Below, in pieces: positions 1 to 7,510 of a stretch of DNA of 64,000 nucleotides. A program made the position numbers and the translations under genes. The stretch is from Streptomyces sp. DG2A-72 (GTDB lineage: Bacteria; Actinomycetota; Actinomycetes; Streptomycetales; Streptomycetaceae): assembly GCF_030499575.1 (NCBI RefSeq), contig NZ_JASTLC010000001.1, positions 4,984,001 to 5,048,000 of the forward strand. Direction: 5' to 3'. Each line of letters begins with the position of its first letter. The first letter of the stretch is position 1. Below the pieces are notes generated by a model. The model was given only the letters and a program-made list of their open reading frames with translations, ran no database searches and was not told where the DNA came from.

Positions 1-1
1 C

Positions 2-118
2 TCTTGGACCTACCTCAGCAGCGGCTACAGCCCAGGCGAAGAGCTCCTCGCCGCCCAGGTCCGCCACGACATCGCCCACGCCGAACGCATCAAGTCCGAA
101 GGAGAACCCTGGCTGTGA
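2..118 (+). CDS. C-terminal end of a Rep-like protein of an integrative element (partial)
   Basis: This is an open frame that enters from the left edge and gives the last 38 residues, ending ...RIKSEGEPWL before a TGA. The stretch TYLSSGYSPGEELLAAQVRHDI resembles, from memory, the C-terminus of RepSA-type replication initiators of Streptomyces integrative elements such as pSAM2. The stop overlaps the GTG of the next gene by four bases (GTGA), the usual rep-xis-int arrangement of such elements. Only a short tail is visible, so the family call rests mainly on context. Confidence 0.5.
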   Translation, partial: SWTYLSSGYSPGEELLAAQVRHDIAHAERIKSEGEPWL

Positions 119-321
119 CCACTCCGACCAAGGCCAAAAGGCAGACGCTGAAGCTGGCCGAAGCTCTGGACGAGATCGGGGTGTCCCGGGCGGCCTTCTA
201 CCGAATGCGCGCTCGGGGCAAGGCGCCCAGGCACCTGAAGCTGCCCAACGGTCAGATCCGCATACGCCGGGCCGACCTCGACGCCTGGTTCGACGCCTGC
301 GAGGTGTCGGAAGCATGCTGA
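115..321 (+). CDS. Excisionase-like helix-turn-helix protein (Xis)
   Basis: A 68-residue basic protein starts at GTG 115, overlapping the upstream stop. It has one winged helix-turn-helix of the HTH_17/AlpA type: LAEALDEIGVSRAAFYRMRARG, then a wing with LPNGQIRIRRADLDAWF. This is the standard architecture of excisionases and recombination directionality factors next to Streptomyces tyrosine integrases. The integrase start lies inside its last codons (7-base overlap), so the two are translationally coupled. The role in excision is inferred from fold and position. Confidence 0.8.
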   Translation: MTTPTKAKRQTLKLAEALDEIGVSRAAFYRMRARGKAPRHLKLPNGQIRIRRADLDAWFDACEVSEAC

Positions 322-1709
322 CCTACGACGTTCAGATCTGGGGCATCCGTAAGCGGCCTGACCGTGCGGCGGCCTATCAGCTCCGATGGCGCGTCGGTCC
401 CCGGCCCTTCTCCAAGAGCTACAAGATCAAGGCTCAGGCCGACGGTCGACGCTCGGAGCTGCTGACCGCACTGCGCAACCGCGAGCAGTTCGACACGGAA
501 ACCGGCCTGCCCGCCTCAGAGGTGCAGGCGCTCAACTCCTCCACCTGGTACGCCCACACGCGTGCGTACGCCGAGATGAAGTGGCCGGGCGCCTCGGCCA
601 AGCACCGCGCGAGCATCGCTGACACGCTGGCGACCATCACACCGAAGCTGGTCAAGGACAAGCGCGGGGCTCCGGCCCCCAAGGTGCTACGGATCGCGCT
701 CTACTTGTGGGTCTACCGGTTCGTCCTGGACGACGACGGGACGCTGAAGCCCCGCCTTGACCGCGAAGAACCCCCGGCCGACATCGTGGCCGCGCTGGAC
801 TGGATCGCTCGCAAGTCGGTGGACATCACCGGCCTCAACACACCGTCGATGGTGCGGACCGCCCTCGATGCGTTGAAGCTGAAGCAGGACGGCACGGCTG
901 CTGCCGAGAACACGGTGAACCGCAAGCGAACCGTCTTCAGCAACTGCCTGCGCTACGCCGTGGAACGAGAGCTGCTGACGGCGCTGCCCCTCGACAAGGT
1001 GGACTGGACAGCGCCCGAGACCGATGACGAGATCGACTTCCGGTTCGTCCCCGGCCCAAAGCTGGCAAAGGCCCTCATCGATGCTGTCACCGAGCAGGGC
1101 GAACGCGGGCGGCATCTGACGGCGTTCTTCGGCTGCCTCTACTACGCGGCCAACCGCCCTGGTGAGGCGGTCAGTCTGCGTGAGGACGACTTCACCCTTC
1201 CCGAAGAGGGCTGGGGTGAAGTCCTGCTGTCCACGAGCATGCCCCGAGTCGGCTCGGGTTGGACCGATACCGGCGAGTCGTTCGATACGCGCGGCCTGAA
1301 GAAACGGGCTCGAAAGGCGACCCGGCCGGTGCCCATTCCGCCCGTTCTCGTCCGCCTGGTCCGCGAGCACATCAAGGAGTTCGGCACGGCCGAAGACGGC
1401 CGACTGTTCCGCGCGTCCCAGGGCGGCCACCTCCTGTCCAAGGAGTACGGGGAGGTCTGGAAGGCTGCCCGGCTTGCGGTGCTCACGGAGTCCGAAGCAG
1501 CCTCGCCGCTGGCTGACGTGCCGTATTCCTTGCGCCACGCGGGCGTTTCGCTCTGGCTTGAGTCCGGCGTCTCCCCAGCCGAAGTTGCACGCCGGGCCGG
1601 ACACAGCATCGCGGTTCTGTTCCGCTTCTACGCCAAGGCCATCCACCGCAATCAGCAGCGCTCGAACGAGCAGATCGAGCGGGCCTTGGATGCCGCAGAT
1701 GAGGAGTAG
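315..1709 (+). CDS. int: Tyrosine-recombinase integrase of an integrative element
   Basis: A 464-residue site-specific recombinase of the phage-integrase/pSAM2 Int class. An N-terminal arm-binding and core-binding part covers roughly residues 1-240. The catalytic domain shows Arg281 (ANRPGEAVSL), Arg407 (PYSLRHAGVS), His430 (RRAGHS) and the nucleophile Tyr439 (FRFYAKA). The first residue of the usual HxxR motif is a tyrosine (Tyr404), a tolerated variant. It is the last gene of the overlapping rep-xis-int run. It should integrate and, with Xis, excise the element, probably at a tRNA gene. The nearest candidate is tRNA-Ser 2.1 kb downstream. Confidence 0.93.
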   Translation: MLTYDVQIWGIRKRPDRAAAYQLRWRVGPRPFSKSYKIKAQADGRRSELLTALRNREQFDTETGLPASEVQALNSSTWYAHTRAYAEMKWPGASAKHRASIADTLATITPKLVKDKRGAPAPKVLRIALYLWVYRFVLDDDGTLKPRLDREEPPADIVAALDWIARKSVDITGLNTPSMVRTALDALKLKQDGTAAAENTVNRKRTVFSNCLRYAVERELLTALPLDKVDWTAPETDDEIDFRFVPGPKLAKALIDAVTEQGERGRHLTAFFGCLYYAANRPGEAVSLREDDFTLPEEGWGEVLLSTSMPRVGSGWTDTGESFDTRGLKKRARKATRPVPIPPVLVRLVREHIKEFGTAEDGRLFRASQGGHLLSKEYGEVWKAARLAVLTESEAASPLADVPYSLRHAGVSLWLESGVSPAEVARRAGHSIAVLFRFYAKAIHRNQQRSNEQIERALDAADEE

Positions 1710-2091
1710 GCAGGCGGGCCGACAGCAACGCCACACTGTGAGCCGTAAGGTGCGTTGTCCTTACGCAGGCATTTGGGCCCCGTCACACCAAGGTGTTCGG
1801 GACCATCGGCGTACCAAGTTGATCTGACTCCACCGGTATGACAAAGGTGACCGGCCGGTTGCGGTCCTTCCTAACTGTCAGGTTCAGGCCAATTTCGCTT
1901 CTACAGCGTAGATGTGCCGGTGGAGGAGATGTGAGAGAAGTTGCTGGATGCCGTGTTCAAAGATGTTGGCATCTCGGTTCACGGAGGCCCGAAATGAGCC
2001 CTTCCGGAACAGATTTCGCTAGTCCAGAACCTCTCGCCCACCTAGCGTCTCTGCGGTCACAGCAACTCACCTGAACGACAAAGGAGTCTTT
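1710..2091. other. Gap between integrase and cargo gene, with a small hairpin
   Basis: I see no convincing gene here. A 7-bp inverted repeat (CGTAAGG at 1744-1750, CCTTACG at 1759-1765) lies 35 bases after the integrase stop and may be a weak terminator. The rest is less G+C-rich than the flanks and should carry the promoter of the next gene. No tRNA-like 3' end and so no obvious attachment site was recognised next to int. Confidence 0.4.
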
Positions 2092-2934
2092 GTGAGACGC
2101 ATGTCTTCCAGTCGCCGCAGAAGATCGCTGCGCACGGCTCTGCTGGCCCTCCCGGCAGCCTTCGGCCTCACCATGGTGGCCGCCACGTCGGCCAACGCCC
2201 ACTACGTGTACTGGACCGAGCAGGTGTGGGGGAACGCCGACTCGTCCCGGTGCTTATGGAACCGCGCGGAGACCTCGCACGGGTCCACGGGCGGAGGCTA
2301 CTTCAAGGGAGATTCGACGTCATACGCTGACATCGACCCCAACCCGCTGGATTGCGTCCTGAGCTGGGACCGCAACTCCGGTGAGCTCGCCGAGGGCATG
2401 ATCGTCTTCAAGTGGTACGTGGACGCCAACGGCGACGGCAGCTGGCTCATCTGCGACCGCACAGATCAGTGGTACTTCAACAGCGAGCCGGCCTGGAAGT
2501 TCGAACTGACGTGGACGGCTCCGGCTGAGGGGCTGTGCGGTGCGGGCTACTACGGGATCCGCAACTACGCGGGCATGGTGGACAGCGGTGAGTGGGTGGG
2601 ACTGAACGCCAACGTCTGGTCCGGCTACCACCTGCTCCCGGACACCAGCTCACTGGCCGCGACGGCCGAGGACGAGCCGGTGGTCCCGGACTGGCTGAAG
2701 AACACCGACACGAGCGACGACCCCGCGTCCGTGCCAGTGATCGGCGAGAACGGCGAGCCGGTGAGGAACAGCGACGGCTCGCTGTTCACCGTGTCGCCGA
2801 ACCTTCCCGAGCCGACGGCTGCTGCGATCGCAACCGCGGCGCAGGACCCGGCAGGAGAGCGGACGTTCACCAAGGACGCCGACGGCAGCGTGACCGAGAC
2901 GGTGGCCGGGCAGTTGACACGCCCCGCCCCGTAG
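2092..2934 (+). CDS. Secreted protein of unknown function, element cargo, with a TTA codon
   Basis: A 280-residue protein starting at GTG 2092 behind AAGGAG with a 5-base spacer. A Sec signal peptide (RRRR, then a hydrophobic run) ends ATSANA, so the mature protein would begin His-Tyr-Val-Tyr-Trp. The mature N-terminal half is aromatic, with four cysteines that could pair outside the cell. The C-terminal 90 residues are acidic, low in complexity and probably disordered. Leu55 is encoded by TTA (2254-2256), so translation would need the bldA tRNA, usually available late in development. I do not recognise the family. An N-terminal histidine also occurs in copper enzymes with a histidine brace, but no other hallmark of those is evident. 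Confidence 0.8.
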   Translation: MRRMSSSRRRRSLRTALLALPAAFGLTMVAATSANAHYVYWTEQVWGNADSSRCLWNRAETSHGSTGGGYFKGDSTSYADIDPNPLDCVLSWDRNSGELAEGMIVFKWYVDANGDGSWLICDRTDQWYFNSEPAWKFELTWTAPAEGLCGAGYYGIRNYAGMVDSGEWVGLNANVWSGYHLLPDTSSLAATAEDEPVVPDWLKNTDTSDDPASVPVIGENGEPVRNSDGSLFTVSPNLPEPTAAAIATAAQDPAGERTFTKDADGSVTETVAGQLTRPAP

Positions 2935-3006
2935 CCTGCACTGGTCGGCACTGATAGGAGTCGGTTGCCGGTCCCGTGCGGCCGAAGTGGGAGGGTAGGA
3001 GACGGT

Positions 3007-3417
3007 ATGAACGCCAGTCGCCCTGCGCAGCGCCTGCTGGAAGGGGCGTGCGCGGTCATCGTGGTGCTGGGCGTGCTCTATGCGGCGCTCTTGCCGCTGA
3101 TCTCTGATCGTTCCGTACTGTTGAGCACGTACAAGCGCGGTGGACTCACCCCGTTGATCATCATTTTCGCCGGGGCGTGCGTCGGCTGGCTGTGTCTGCG
3201 CTTGGCCAGATCACGGAAACGCCCGCCGATCGTGCTGGCCGTCGGAGGTGTGTGCGCCGTCGGTCTCCTGGCCGTCATGTGGTGGACAACCCGCAGCACG
3301 GTGGAAGAGCAGCACGTCACGCCTTCCCCGACCAGCGGGCGCTTCCACCAGTCGGCGCCTCCCGACAGCGCCCCGGGCCCGGTGACTCCCCCGGCACCGC
3401 CCAGCGCCGGGCCGTAA
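3007..3417 (+). CDS. Small membrane protein, three predicted transmembrane segments
   Basis: A 136-residue protein starting at ATG 3007, with AGGAG five bases upstream. There are three hydrophobic segments at about residues 13-30, 47-63 and 75-92. A hydrophilic tail rich in Pro, Ser and Thr follows, probably outside the cell. No family is recognised. It follows the secreted protein after 72 bases and precedes a strong terminator, so the two are likely co-transcribed cargo of the integrative element. Confidence 0.65.
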   Translation: MNASRPAQRLLEGACAVIVVLGVLYAALLPLISDRSVLLSTYKRGGLTPLIIIFAGACVGWLCLRLARSRKRPPIVLAVGGVCAVGLLAVMWWTTRSTVEEQHVTPSPTSGRFHQSAPPDSAPGPVTPPAPPSAGP

Positions 3418-3430
3418 CCAACCCGGCATA

Positions 3431-3465
3431 ATGCCCTCGGCCACCACAACGGTGGCCGAGGGCAT
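3431..3465 (+). terminator. Strong hairpin terminator after the element cargo
   Basis: A perfect 15-bp inverted repeat (ATGCCCTCGGCCACC and its complement) with loop ACAAC begins 13 bases after the stop of the small membrane protein. There is no long T run, which is usual for Streptomyces hairpin terminators. Confidence 0.8.
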
Positions 3466-3570
3466 TGTCGTGAGACGGCAACTCGCGGGCTACGGGGCTT
3501 GATGCTGGCCGGGTCGTGCCCGGCGTCAGACGTGTCGTCGAGACTACGATCCGATGCGTGCATGTGTCGG

Positions 3571-3607
3571 CGGCCCTGGACGTTCTCCAGGTGTTGGTCC
3601 AGGGCCG
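3571..3607. repeat. 11-bp inverted repeat
   Basis: CGGCCCTGGAC (3571-3581) is repeated inverted as GTCCAGGGCCG (3597-3607), with 15 bases between. It lies in the gene-free stretch between the cargo terminator and tRNA-Ser, so it could be a second terminator or part of the element end. Confidence 0.5.
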
Positions 3608-3728
3608 CTCTGCCTCGGGGGGTAGCCGATTGCGCGTTGCGACCTCCAGTGGACCGCGCACTGTGGAATTCCCCTGACACAGCTCTGAGCTGCGGGTTCT
3701 TCCTCATTGTTGGTCCACGCCTGGTCCA
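3592..3728 (+). repeat. Direct repeats of TGGTCCA near the presumed attachment site
   Basis: TGTTGGTCCA occurs at 3592-3601 and 3708-3717, and TGGTCCA again at 3722-3728, all in the same orientation. Tyrosine integrases bind short direct repeats (arm sites) beside their attachment site. Position fits that use, but binding is only inferred. Confidence 0.35.
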
Positions 3729-3783
3729 TACACACTGATCAACAACGCGACAACCCCGGATCAAGGTGAGACAGGCCCCATGC

Positions 3784-3818
3784 AGAAGGGGTGCCCCTCA
3801 GCGAGAGACACCCCTTCT
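3784..3818 (-). terminator. Hairpin downstream of tRNA-Ser
   Basis: A 10-bp perfect inverted repeat (AGAAGGGGTG at 3784-3793, CACCCCTTCT at 3809-3818) with a 15-base loop lies 22 bases beyond the 3' end of the tRNA. It probably ends the tRNA transcript. Confidence 0.6.
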
Positions 3819-3839
3819 GACCAGCACGTCTCTGACCTG

Positions 3840-3928
3840 CGGAGGCGGTGGGATTCGAACCCACGGTGACGCTTTCACGTCACTACGGTTTTCAAGACCG
3901 TTCCCTTCGGCCGCTCGGGCACACCTCC
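3840..3928 (-). tRNA. tRNA-Ser, anticodon TGA
   Basis: Read on the minus strand it folds fully. The acceptor is GGAGGTG paired with CGCCTCC, then G73 (CCA not encoded). The anticodon stem ACGGT/ACCGT encloses loop CTTGAAA (anticodon TGA). There is a long serine-type variable arm GTGACG/CGTCAC and a T arm GTGGG TTCGAAT CCCAC. Its 3' end points left, toward the integrative element, the orientation expected for a tRNA used as an integration target. Confidence 0.97.
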
Positions 3929-3974
3929 CCGCACCCCCGTCACCGGCGGCGCGGGATCAAGAGTAACGGGTGGG

Positions 3975-3986
3975 CACGCGCGCGTG
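3975..3986. repeat. Iterated palindrome CACGCGCGCGTG (first of eight copies)
   Basis: The same 12-bp palindrome occurs at 3975, 5737, 11287, 14314, 15012, 20140, 34975 and 60787. Shorter CACGCGCGTG is at 20095 and 61725, and a longer form with one extra GC pair is at 62150. Copies lie in different codon phases and in gene-free DNA (3975, 5737, 20095, 20140), so codon use alone does not explain them. Confidence 0.7.
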
Positions 3987-4037
3987 GGGGGCAGGCGTTA
4001 CTGAACCGGGGAGGTACGTGCGCGTGGGCCCGTGTCG

Positions 4038-5510
4038 TCAGCTGTCTCCGACGCGGGAGCCCAGGGTGAGGTCCACGGTGCGGGTCTGGCCGCCGCGTTC
4101 GTAGGTGATCTTGACCTTGTCGCCGGGCTGGTGGGTCCAGATCTCGCCGATGAGGGTGGGGCCGGAGTCGATCACCCTGTCGTCGAGCTTGGTGATGACG
4201 TCGCCGGGCTTGAGGCCGGCCTCTGCGGCGGGGCCGCCGGCCTCGACGGCTTCGGAGCCGCTGGCACCCTGCTCGGTGATCTTCGCCCCGTCCGTGGTGT
4301 CCTCCAGGGAGACGGACGCGCCGATCTTCGCGTAGACCGGCTTGCCGGTCTTGATCAGCTGCTGGGCGACGTACTTGGCCTGGTTGATCGGGATGGCGAA
4401 GCCCAGCCCTATCGAGCCGGACTGGCTGGTGCCGCCCAGGCCGCCGTTGCTGGTGGACTGGATCGCGGAGTTGATGCCGATGACGTTGCCCTGGGCGTCC
4501 AGCAGCGGGCCGCCGGAGTTGCCCGGGTTGATCGAGGCGTCGGTCTGCAGGGCGCTCATGTAGGACGCGTTGCTGCCGGTACCGTCGCTGGAGGCCACGG
4601 GGCGGTTCTTGGCGCTGATGATGCCCGTCGTCACCGTGTTGGACAGGCCGAAGGGGGCGCCGATGGCGATGGTGGAGTCGCCGACGGCGACCTTGTCGGA
4701 GTCGCCCAGCGTCAGAGGCTTCAGGTTCGACGGAGCGTTCTCGAGCTTGATGACCGCGACGTCGTAGCCCGCCGCATGGCCGACGACCTGGGCGTCGTAC
4801 TTCTTGCCGTCCGGGAAGGTGGCCGTCAGCTTGCCGCCGTCGACCGCCTCGGCCACCACGTGGTTGTTGGTGACGATGTGGCCCTCTTTGTCGAAGACGA
4901 AGCCGGTGCCGGTGCCGCCCTCGCCGCTGGAGGACTCGGCCTGGATGGTGACCGTGCTCGGCAGGGCCTTGTCCGCCACGCCCGCGATGGTGCCCGCGTC
5001 GCGCTTGACGGAGCCGCCGCTGTCGGAGGCGGAGACGGTCGTGGAGTCGCCACTGTCGTTGTCCCTGGCCAGGGTGTAGCCGAGGCCGCCGCCCAGACCG
5101 CCCGCGACCAGCGCGGCCACCAGGATCGCGGAGACCAGACCACCGCGCCTGCTACGGGGCTTGGGAGCGGGCGGCGGGAAGCCGGCACCCCAGCCGGAGC
5201 CCGCACCTCCAGAGCCCCCGTCGGCGTACGAGCCGGCTCCCGAGGCACCTGCGTCCCCGTACGACGGAGTGGCCGGCGGCGGGGGCGGCCAGGAGGCGTC
5301 CGGGGCGGAACCGCCGCCCTGGCCCGGGGATCCGGCCGACGCGTAGGCGGGCGCGGTGCGGGCCGGTTCATGGTCCGGGGCGCCCGCGGGCACCGACGGT
5401 ATGGGAGCCGTCGGCGCGGCCGGCTGCGTGGAGGCTGCGGGAGATTCCACCGGCACGGGAGGTGCGGACGGGGCCGGGGGTACCGCAGTGCCCTCGTTCT
5501 CGGTGCTCAC
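4038..5510 (-). CDS. HtrA/DegP-type membrane-anchored serine protease with PDZ domain
   Basis: A 490-residue protease starting at GTG 5510 behind GAGGAG. A long Pro/Gly/Ala-rich cytoplasmic tail (residues 1-118) is followed by one membrane segment (about 123-145). The extracytoplasmic trypsin-like domain has the complete triad His217 (TNNHVV), Asp250 (GYDVAV) and Ser332 (NPGNSGGP). A single PDZ domain lies at about residues 385-480. Such proteins degrade or refold damaged secreted proteins and are usually induced by secretion stress. The gene is divergent from the phosphodiesterase gene, with a 294-base shared upstream region. Confidence 0.93.
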   Translation of the reverse strand: MSTENEGTAVPPAPSAPPVPVESPAASTQPAAPTAPIPSVPAGAPDHEPARTAPAYASAGSPGQGGGSAPDASWPPPPPATPSYGDAGASGAGSYADGGSGGAGSGWGAGFPPPAPKPRSRRGGLVSAILVAALVAGGLGGGLGYTLARDNDSGDSTTVSASDSGGSVKRDAGTIAGVADKALPSTVTIQAESSSGEGGTGTGFVFDKEGHIVTNNHVVAEAVDGGKLTATFPDGKKYDAQVVGHAAGYDVAVIKLENAPSNLKPLTLGDSDKVAVGDSTIAIGAPFGLSNTVTTGIISAKNRPVASSDGTGSNASYMSALQTDASINPGNSGGPLLDAQGNVIGINSAIQSTSNGGLGGTSQSGSIGLGFAIPINQAKYVAQQLIKTGKPVYAKIGASVSLEDTTDGAKITEQGASGSEAVEAGGPAAEAGLKPGDVITKLDDRVIDSGPTLIGEIWTHQPGDKVKITYERGGQTRTVDLTLGSRVGDS

Positions 5511-5804
5511 AGCTTTTCTCCTCGATCCACGGCTGTACTTCTCGGTCGCACTCGGTCACACGCGCTCACGCTTGTCGTCGGTCCGGCGCGATTCAGCTGT
5601 GCTTGTGCTTCTTTTGTCTGCTGACAGCTTTTCCCACGGGCCGTCAGAGCACCATAAGCGGTTGCTGTGGGCGCGGGACCATCCTTTATATAGGACCTTT
5701 CGGACGAGGTGGGCGCATCTCGGCGCTCCCGCCCGCCACGCGCGCGTGTCCGACGCAGGGGTATCGCCGTCACGCCTACCCCGTCGCGGTGGCACCATGA
5801 CGCG
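5511..5804. promoter_or_regulatory. Divergent upstream region of the protease and phosphodiesterase genes
   Basis: This gene-free stretch contains an AT-rich patch, TTTATATAGG at 5685-5694, unusual for this genome and a likely promoter element for one of the two flanking genes. It also holds a CACGCGCGCGTG palindrome at 5737-5748. Direction of the promoter cannot be decided from the sequence alone. Confidence 0.4.
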
Positions 5805-6632
5805 GTGACCCCTGCACGGCAGCACCGGATTCAAGTCGTCGCCCACCGCGGGGCCTCCGAAGAGGCTCCCGAGCACACCCTGGCCGCATACAAGAAGGCG
5901 ATCGAGGACGGTGCGGATGCCCTCGAGTGCGATGTACGGCTGACCGCCGACGGCCATCTCGTCTGTGTCCACGACCGCCGCGTCAACCGCACCTCCAACG
6001 GCCGCGGAGCGGTCTCCGCGCTGGAGCTGGCCGAACTGGCTGCCCTGGACTTCGGCTCCTGGAAGCACCGGGACTCCTCGCGGATGCGGGACGAGGAGCC
6101 CGACTGGGAGCACCTGCCCGAGGACCCGGAGGACACCTCCGTCCTGACCCTGGAGCGACTGCTCGAACTCATCGCCGACACCGGCCGCCGGATCGAGCTG
6201 GCCATCGAGACCAAGCACCCCACCCGCTGGGCGGGCCAGGTCGAGGAGCGGCTGCTGCTGCTCCTGAAGCGCTTCGGGCTGGACGCGCCCGCCACGTCGG
6301 CGGAGTCCCAGGTGCGGATCATGAGCTTCTCGGCCCGCTCGCTGCACCGCGTACGAGCCGCCTCGCCGACCCTGCCGACGGTCTATCTGATGCAGTTCGT
6401 CTCGCCCCGGCTGCGCGACGGACGGCTGCCCGCGGGTGTCCGGATCGCGGGCCCCTCGATCCGGATCGTGCGCAACCATCCGGCCTATGTCGAGCGCCTG
6501 AAGCGAGCCGGCCACCAGGTGCACGTCTGGACCGTGAACGAGCCGCAGGACATCGATCTCTGCGTCGACCTGGGCATCGACGCCATCATCACCAACCGCC
6601 CGGGCGAGGTGCTGCGCCGACTCGGTCGGTGA
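5805..6632 (+). CDS. Glycerophosphodiester phosphodiesterase family protein
   Basis: A 275-residue GDPD-family TIM-barrel enzyme starting at GTG 5805; longer upstream readings lack the family pattern. Hallmarks are HRGASEEAPEHT near the N-terminus, ALECDVRLTADGHLVCVHD (metal-binding Glu and Asp plus catalytic His), AIETKH in the middle and VHVWTVNEP near the end. The family hydrolyses glycerophosphodiesters to glycerol-3-phosphate and an alcohol. No signal peptide is visible, so a cytoplasmic enzyme is likely. The insert of about 35 residues around DEEPDWEHLPEDPED is typical of actinobacterial members. Confidence 0.92.
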   Translation: MTPARQHRIQVVAHRGASEEAPEHTLAAYKKAIEDGADALECDVRLTADGHLVCVHDRRVNRTSNGRGAVSALELAELAALDFGSWKHRDSSRMRDEEPDWEHLPEDPEDTSVLTLERLLELIADTGRRIELAIETKHPTRWAGQVEERLLLLLKRFGLDAPATSAESQVRIMSFSARSLHRVRAASPTLPTVYLMQFVSPRLRDGRLPAGVRIAGPSIRIVRNHPAYVERLKRAGHQVHVWTVNEPQDIDLCVDLGIDAIITNRPGEVLRRLGR

Positions 6633-6848
6633 ACCATGAAACCAAGCTTGACCCCCGCAGCCCGCTTACAGCATCCTCCGATCTCGGCCACACCGGCGAA
6701 ATCCAGCCACATGGTTACAGGGAGTGCACCGGCGCGTTCGATCCGTATTCGATCGTTGCGAATGCGTCACCGAACGTTCCCCGGCCGGTTTCCGGTTCAG
6801 GCCAATGGGGCATCCACACCGTGGCGTGGGGCAAAGGAGGTCTCGGGG

Positions 6849-7400
6849 GTGGCGTTGGTGGTGGCACAGGAGGTGCCCACGTCGTCGAGCATGGCCGTAC
6901 CCCATGGCCCTGCGGGCGTGGGGAAAGCGAGACACCGTATGCGCGCTCAGTTGCGCACGGGTGGTGTGGCGGAATCGGTCATCGACGATGCCGTATTGAT
7001 TCTTTCCGAACTCTTGAGCAATGCGTGCAAACACGGTCGGCCGCTGGGTGACGCCCTGGCCGGGGACGGCGACGTCCGGGCCGCATGGCGGGTGGACCGG
7101 CGCGGCAGACTCACGGTCGAGGTGACGGACGGTGGTGGGCCCACCCGCCCGGCTCCGGCCACGCCCTCGGTCACCGCACACGGCGGCCGCGGGCTGAACA
7201 TCATCACCGCACTGGCCGACGACTGGGGCGTCCGGGACGACGCCCGCGGCGAGGTCACGGTGTGGGTCGTGGTCCACGACGACGTGCACGACACCGATGC
7301 CGGTCGCCGACGCGACGACTTCGCTACGCGTGTCGCCGCTCCGCGGGTGTCCGCGATGGCCGACCTGGACTTCGGACACGCCTTCGACGACCTGGACTGA
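6849..7400 (+). CDS. RsbW-like ATP-binding protein (anti-sigma/serine kinase type)
   Basis: The best start is GTG 6849, because AAAGGAGGT stands just upstream at 6833-6841. That gives 183 residues. It is a single GHKL ATPase domain with the N box ILSELLSNACKHG and the ATP-lid region VTAHGGRGLNIITALADDWGV. The family includes anti-sigma factor kinases and orphan regulators abundant in Streptomyces. The acidic C-terminal tail is unusual. No sigma factor or antagonist gene adjoins it, so its partner is unknown. Confidence 0.85.
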   Translation: MALVVAQEVPTSSSMAVPHGPAGVGKARHRMRAQLRTGGVAESVIDDAVLILSELLSNACKHGRPLGDALAGDGDVRAAWRVDRRGRLTVEVTDGGGPTRPAPATPSVTAHGGRGLNIITALADDWGVRDDARGEVTVWVVVHDDVHDTDAGRRRDDFATRVAAPRVSAMADLDFGHAFDDLD

Positions 7401-7427
7401 AGCCCCCGTTGCACCGGGTCGGCCACG

Positions 7428-7436
7428 TTGTCCACA
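7428..7436 (+). other. DnaA box TTGTCCACA
   Basis: A perfect match to the preferred Streptomyces DnaA box, followed by GGG, in the short gap before the SEC-C gene. Confidence 0.6.
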
Positions 7437-7510
7437 GGGTTCCCGTCGGCCGTGGTGTGAACGGCTAGGCTCCCGCCGTACGACACGAGCCGTAACCGGG
7501 AGAGACCACG

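Noticed and set aside
2092..2934. Calling the secreted cargo protein an LPMO
   Set aside because: Only the N-terminal His is shared. No LPMO sequence motifs are seen.
4032..5624. A 530-residue plus-strand frame opposite the HtrA-type protease
   Set aside because: It is an antisense frame of a G+C-rich gene. The minus-strand reading has the full catalytic triad and a good ribosome site.
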